DNA from: Methanobacteriota archaeon
GTDB lineage: Archaea > Thermoplasmatota > Poseidoniia > Poseidoniales > Poseidoniaceae
Reading direction: 5' to 3'
Assembly: GCA_002726395.1 (NCBI GenBank)
Contig: PBTA01000023.1
Coordinates: 20,326-29,377 of the forward strand
Length of the DNA stretch: 9,052 nucleotides
Part shown: positions 6,017-9,052 of the stretch, in pieces
How positions within the stretch are numbered: the first letter of the stretch is position 1
How the letters are laid out: each line of letters opens with the position of its first letter
Made by a program: the position numbers and the translations under genes
The notes under the pieces: generated by a model
What the model was told of the DNA's origin: nothing
What the model saw: only the letters and a program-made list of their open reading frames with translations
Database searches by the model: none

Positions 6017-6730
6017 TTGGGCAACAAAGGTAGACGCTACGATATGCTCTCATGGGCTATTCGCCTTGAAGGCAGAGCACTATGGACGGAAAATGCTGAT
6101 CCTGGGACTGCCACATACGGGGAATCACTACGGCGCTTTGGCGGTATTGAATTTAGAAGATGGGATCCCAGCAGGTCCAAATTAGGCGCTGGGATAATGC
6201 GCACCCGAAGAGATAAATCACTACTTTTGCCAAAAGAAGGCTCAACGGTGCTGTACTTAGGTGCAGGTCATGGGACTTCAATCAGTCATTTACACGACCA
6301 TTTGTGTGGAGAAGATAACGACCTTGGTGGCAGAATAATTGCGGTTGATTTAGCGCCAAGATGTTTGCGAGATTTACTGCATTTGGCTAAAACAAGACCA
6401 GGTTTAGTACCTGTTCTTGGTGATGCTAGAAAGCATTCTGCTTGGGGCGTATTACTGCCAAGGAAGGTAGACTGGCTGTTTCAAGATGTTGCACAGTCTG
6501 GGCAAGTGGAAATTTTTATTGATGCCAGTCGTCGTTTTCTCAGCGTTGACGGAACCGGGCTTCTATCTCTAAAAGCGGCTAGTGAAAGATGGACTGGCGA
6601 GGGTGAAGATGCCTTATTTGCTAAAGTAGAGATGCAGCTATCTAAGTCAGGCTTTGTAGTAGAAGAGTGCATAGAATTGACCGGTTATGAAGACAACCAT
6701 GTTCTTTTTGTGACTCGTCGTGTTGAGTAG
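6017..6730 (+). CDS. flpA: Fibrillarin-like rRNA/tRNA 2'-O-methyltransferase
   Basis: Fibrillarin is the catalytic subunit of the box C/D RNP and transfers a methyl group from S-adenosylmethionine to ribose 2'-hydroxyls chosen by guide RNAs. The 237-residue product shows the family block FRRWDPSRSKLGAGI (about 46-60) and SAM motif I VLYLGAGHGT (78-87). Motif II is AVDLAPR, with D111 where many homologues have E. Also present are GDAR (135-138), the DVAQ active-site strand (157-160) and the conserved lysine K186 in SLKAAS. The short N-terminal region before the methyltransferase fold is typical of archaeal forms. The TTG start is supported by AGGTG 5 bases upstream; the ATG at 6044 would remove nine residues outside the conserved fold. 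It lies 8 bases after nop5 and 3 bases before fpg, so all three are probably co-transcribed. Confidence 0.96.
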   Translation: MGNKGRRYDMLSWAIRLEGRALWTENADPGTATYGESLRRFGGIEFRRWDPSRSKLGAGIMRTRRDKSLLLPKEGSTVLYLGAGHGTSISHLHDHLCGEDNDLGGRIIAVDLAPRCLRDLLHLAKTRPGLVPVLGDARKHSAWGVLLPRKVDWLFQDVAQSGQVEIFIDASRRFLSVDGTGLLSLKAASERWTGEGEDALFAKVEMQLSKSGFVVEECIELTGYEDNHVLFVTRRVE

Positions 6731-6733
6731 GTC

Positions 6734-7636
6734 ATGCCCGAGCTGCCAGAGGTCGAAACTGTCCGTACTGGGCTAGAAAAAGCATGGCTTGGCAGAACGA
6801 TTACCAAAGTAATTCTGCGTCGTCCAAATCTACGTTATCCGTTTCCCGAAGACTTTGAAAATCGACTAGTTGGTCAGAAAATAACTGCAATAAGGCGTCG
6901 TGCCAAGTATTTGTTAATCGATACTGATGGTGATTTAGTCTTTCTTTCTCACCTGGGGATGTCGGGTAAATACACCATCTTTGATGCGCAAAAAGTAAGT
7001 CAATACGATCTTAACATTCCAGATAGTAAGTCAGCATTTGGTGCGATGTCTGGTTTTGATGGCCGCCACGATCACATGGAGATTCGTTTTGATGATGGCT
7101 CTGTTTCAGTCTATACTGACCCACGACGGTTTGGCATCGTTAAATTGTTTCATCGGGCAGAACAGGAAATACAACCTTTGCTTTCGGTTCTAGGGCCTGA
7201 GCCATTTGATGATTGGAATGCCCAAATTGCTGCAAACCGTTGCCGAGGTAAACGCTCACCAATCAAAACCACATTACTAGATCAACGCTTTGTGGTTGGA
7301 GTTGGTAATATCTATGCTTGTGAGGCGCTACATACTGCTGGAATTGCCCCAACTAAACTAGCTGCTCAATTGGTAACCAAGGCTGGTAAACCAACCAAAG
7401 CGTTGGTGAAGTTAGTTGATGAAGTAAAAATGGTGCTCACTAGAGCTATCGCTGCTGGAGGTTCAACGCTGAATGACTTTGCTGACGTAGAGGGTAATCT
7501 TGGTTACTTCTCGCATCATTTCACCATTTATGGGCGTGAGGATGAGCCTTGTTTGAAAGAGGGCTGTGGTGGCGTAGTAGAGCGAATAGTTCAATCCAAT
7601 CGCTCAACTTTTTATTGCCCTCGCTGCCAAAAGTGA
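6734..7636 (+). CDS. mutM: Formamidopyrimidine-DNA glycosylase (Fpg/MutM), bacterial type
   Basis: Fpg excises 8-oxoguanine and ring-opened purines and cuts the abasic site by beta/delta elimination. The 300-residue product begins MPELPEVETV, giving the catalytic proline and glutamate after Met removal. The conserved lysine is K58 (RRRAKYLL). The strand SHLGMSGK, the DPRRFG loop and the helix-two-turn-helix region VGVGNIYACEAL follow. The C-terminal zinc finger uses C273, C278, C295 and C298, with the DNA-contacting arginine in NRSTFYC. The first knuckle is CX4C instead of the CX2C of E. coli Fpg; from memory, CX4C and the RPNLRYPFP and VQSNRSTFYCPRCQ wording resemble alphaproteobacterial Fpg. 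Archaea generally use OGG or AGOG glycosylases, so transfer from a bacterium is inferred. It lies 3 bases after fibrillarin and abuts the LysE gene tail to tail. Confidence 0.96.
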   Translation: MPELPEVETVRTGLEKAWLGRTITKVILRRPNLRYPFPEDFENRLVGQKITAIRRRAKYLLIDTDGDLVFLSHLGMSGKYTIFDAQKVSQYDLNIPDSKSAFGAMSGFDGRHDHMEIRFDDGSVSVYTDPRRFGIVKLFHRAEQEIQPLLSVLGPEPFDDWNAQIAANRCRGKRSPIKTTLLDQRFVVGVGNIYACEALHTAGIAPTKLAAQLVTKAGKPTKALVKLVDEVKMVLTRAIAAGGSTLNDFADVEGNLGYFSHHFTIYGREDEPCLKEGCGGVVERIVQSNRSTFYCPRCQK

Positions 7637-7639
7637 TTA
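7634..7639. other. Zero-gap tail-to-tail junction (TGATTA on the plus strand)
   Basis: The TGA of fpg and the TAA of the LysE-family gene (TTA on the plus strand) abut exactly, again making TGATTA. Confidence 0.9.
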
Positions 7640-8263
7640 CAGCATTGAGTAAGATACCGTGGCAGCGAAGAACCACAATGCTACAGCAGTTATTCGGTAA
7701 ATCAATTTTCCACGTATCCTTAACCAATCTACAGCACCAGTTCCAGTAAGGGCTAATGCGACAATAAGGTACCAACCCATGTCAATGCTCATACCAAGTA
7801 AACCAATTGCTAACTTAGTTCCCATACCCATGCCAGGCTCCAATACTTGCGCTAAGATGGCTACCAAAAATAAGGCGATTTTTGGATTGAAAAAGGCGAT
7901 AGCAAAGCCTTCCATGAATCCTTGTCGTTTGACTTTAATATCCTCAACCTGACTACTTTCATCGAGATTAACCTCATCATTCCACATTAGGTAGCCGTAC
8001 CAGATAAGTAGACCAACACCAATTAATTGTAGAATAAGAAAAACATCAGGGGCATTTTCCAGCAGCACAATCAGGCCAAATACGGCACTGCCAGCGTATA
8101 TTCCAAAGCCAATACCGTGGCCAATGGCACAAGCAACACCTTGCTTTCTTCCACCAATGATGGTATTTCTAATCACTACCATGACGCTTGGACCAGGTGA
8201 AATGGCTCCTAGGAAAAAGAAGGTGCCTGCGGCAAATATTGCTTCCCAAGCTAAAGCCTCCAT
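7637..8263 (-). CDS. LysE/RhtB-family amino-acid exporter
   Basis: Members of this family export amino acids such as lysine, homoserine/threonine or leucine across the cytoplasmic membrane. The 208-residue length is typical. The N-terminal helix carries the family signature GAISPGPSVMVVIRN (19-33), followed by GGRKQGVACAIGHGIG (37-52) and, after a charged loop at about 95-113, the second hallmark FAIAFFNPKIALF (120-132). Five to six membrane helices are evident. The ATG at 8261-8263 has no clear ribosome site. It is the last gene of a minus-strand group, 37 bases after the small gene at 8301-8501, and meets fpg stop to stop. The family is common in bacteria and patchy in archaea, so transfer is possible. 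The substrate cannot be predicted. Confidence 0.93.
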   Translation of the reverse strand: MEALAWEAIFAAGTFFFLGAISPGPSVMVVIRNTIIGGRKQGVACAIGHGIGFGIYAGSAVFGLIVLLENAPDVFLILQLIGVGLLIWYGYLMWNDEVNLDESSQVEDIKVKRQGFMEGFAIAFFNPKIALFLVAILAQVLEPGMGMGTKLAIGLLGMSIDMGWYLIVALALTGTGAVDWLRIRGKLIYRITAVALWFFAATVSYSML

Positions 8264-8300
8264 GTGGCGTGGACGAGGGTTATTGAATCAAGACTTCCGG

Positions 8301-8501
8301 TTAGAATGCATAGAGCATGAAGGTTCCTCGGCCTTCTTGTAGGCGTTGAGCCGTCTCTAAAGACGCACGCATTATGTCGTTACGAATATCGATTTGACTT
8401 CTTACTCGATTTAGCGCCCTCGCAAAAGTTTCCTTTGGAGGTGCTTTTACAGCAGGTTTGTTGGGTTGTTTCTCCATGAACTGTCTATCTAAGTCCAACA
8501 T
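8301..8501 (-). CDS. Small hypothetical protein with a predicted amphipathic helix
   Basis: The 66-residue product starts MLDLDRQFMEKQ, passes through a proline/lysine-rich segment (NKPAVKAPPKE) and continues into a long charged helix from about 28 to 57 (FARALNRVRSQIDI, then RASLETAQRLQEG). It ends GRGTFMLYAF. I recognise no family. I place the start at the ATG of 8499-8501; a TTG ten codons upstream and an ATG at 8475-8477 are alternatives, and none has a clear ribosome site. The composition looks genuine and the spacing of 37 bases to the LysE gene suggests co-transcription. Its size leaves real doubt. A small nucleic-acid- or protein-binding factor would fit the helix, but that is only a guess. 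Confidence 0.6.
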   Translation of the reverse strand: MLDLDRQFMEKQPNKPAVKAPPKETFARALNRVRSQIDIRNDIMRASLETAQRLQEGRGTFMLYAF

Positions 8502-8563
8502 AATAAAGGTATGGATTCTAGTAGCAAACAAAGATTAAACGCCGAAATCCGGTAAATAGTTTG

Positions 8564-8580
8564 CAAAAATGTTGTTTTTG
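8564..8580 (-). terminator. A/T-rich inverted repeat with T5 run after the right-edge gene
   Basis: CAAAAA (8564-8569) and TTTTTG (8575-8580) flank a 5-base loop, starting 2 bases past the TAG of the right-edge gene. On the minus strand the 3' arm supplies a T5 run, the usual archaeal termination signal. It also lies about 60-80 bases before the start of the small gene, so a role in that promoter cannot be excluded. Confidence 0.4.
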
Positions 8581-8582
8581 AC

Positions 8583-9052
8583 CTATTTGGCCAGTTTTCT
8601 TGTTGATTTGTTTTGTACATGATTCTGCATCATTGAGGGATAACTACGGTTTTGGCAGTGATAGAAGGTAAAGGAATGTGGTCCGGGTAATTGTGGACGT
8701 GCCCGATTTTGTTCTGTGCCAGGGCCTAGCCGAATGATTTGGCCTTCATGTTGCCATTGATGTCGAGTAATTAGAGGATTAGAACTTGATTTGGCCCGTT
8801 TAGCAATGCGGCGCCAAGTGAATGGTCGCCGTTTTTCTGCTTGCTTGTAGCCCTGTATCGAAGGAATGAGTTGACCGATTTTGTTGATATCTTTGCGTGC
8901 TTTATCTTCTGCCAAAATATCATTTCTTGATCGTTCTTGTAATACCTTAAGCCCAAAACTATCAGCAATATGAGATTCTTGCGGTTTTCAGGTAAGCGCC
9001 ATTTCTTTGCCCTTTGACGAATTTTCTTAAGATACTTAGCTGGCTTAGATTT
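8583..9052 (-). pseudogene. C-terminal part of an unidentified basic protein, broken by an apparent one-base frameshift
   Basis: Two minus-strand frames together give one plausible protein. From the window edge the first reads KSKPAKYLKKIRQRAKKWRLPE; the second reads PQESHIADSFGLKVLQERSRN and onward to a TAG at 8583-8585. They meet at an A4 run (T4 on the plus strand, 8985-8988). Adding one A there would join them as WRLPEKPQESHIADSF and bypass the in-frame TGA formed at that run. The second frame has no ATG or GTG of its own, only a TTG at 8915. About 156 codons are visible; they are rich in K, R and Q, with a WRRIAKRAK stretch and a later RLGPGTEQNRARPQLPGPH segment. I recognise no family. 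Either a sequencing or assembly error or a true frameshift mutation would explain it; no good slippery heptamer supports programmed frameshifting. Confidence 0.55.

Noticed and set aside
8771..8968. Separate small minus-strand gene at the right edge
   Set aside because: Beyond about 8985 it runs in the antisense-side frame that competes with a better continuing frame (to 8583). Only its upstream part, before the A4 run, looks coding, so I treat it as half of a frameshifted gene.
8980..8995. Programmed -1 frameshifting at the A4 run
   Set aside because: The bases do not form an X XXY YYZ slippery heptamer, and I see no stable stem downstream. A homopolymer indel is simpler.
1..9052. tRNA, rRNA, CRISPR array, insertion sequence or defence island
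   Set aside because: No cloverleaf-like intergenic block, regularly spaced repeats, transposase-like motifs or defence-protein motifs are visible. Nearly all bases are accounted for by the genes listed.

Overview
The window looks like a piece of an archaeal chromosome. PCNA, the transcript-cleavage factor TFS, Nop5 and fibrillarin are all archaeal/eukaryotic-type information proteins and sit within about 3 kb of each other. The moderate-to-low GC, very tight gene packing, an MsbA/MDR-type exporter, a GT2 glycosyltransferase and a bacterial-type Fpg next to fibrillarin together suggest a marine Thermoplasmata relative such as Marine Group II (Poseidoniales). That placement is inference; no rRNA gene is present to settle it.

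Layout, left to right. Positions 1-189 are ambiguous: either the 3' tail of a + strand gene, or the signal-peptide start of a gene running leftward off the edge. Next come a full-length ABC exporter (+), a small two-helix membrane protein (-) and a GT2 glycosyltransferase with a membrane anchor (-). After a 172-base divergent promoter region there is PCNA (+), meeting TFS (-) tail to tail. A second divergent promoter region leads into a three-gene + strand run, nop5-fibrillarin-fpg, with gaps of 8 and 3 bases. A LysE/RhtB-type exporter (-), a small uncharacterised gene (-) and a frame-broken partial gene (-) fill the right side.

Nop5 and fibrillarin form the protein core of the box C/D RNP that 2'-O-methylates rRNA and tRNA. 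PCNA (replication clamp), TFS (rescue of stalled RNA polymerase) and Fpg (removal of oxidised purines) serve genome copying and maintenance. The ABC exporter, the two-helix protein and the GT2 enzyme plausibly serve the cell envelope, although no substrate can be read from the sequence.

No CRISPR array, insertion sequence, tRNA, rRNA or defence system is visible. The most notable points are: all three tail-to-tail gene pairs abut with zero spacing on the same hexamer, TGATTA; both zinc ribbons of TFS have widened knuckles; an apparently bacterial Fpg is embedded behind fibrillarin; and the right-edge gene carries an apparent one-base frameshift in a homopolymer. I see no convincing new multi-gene system here.
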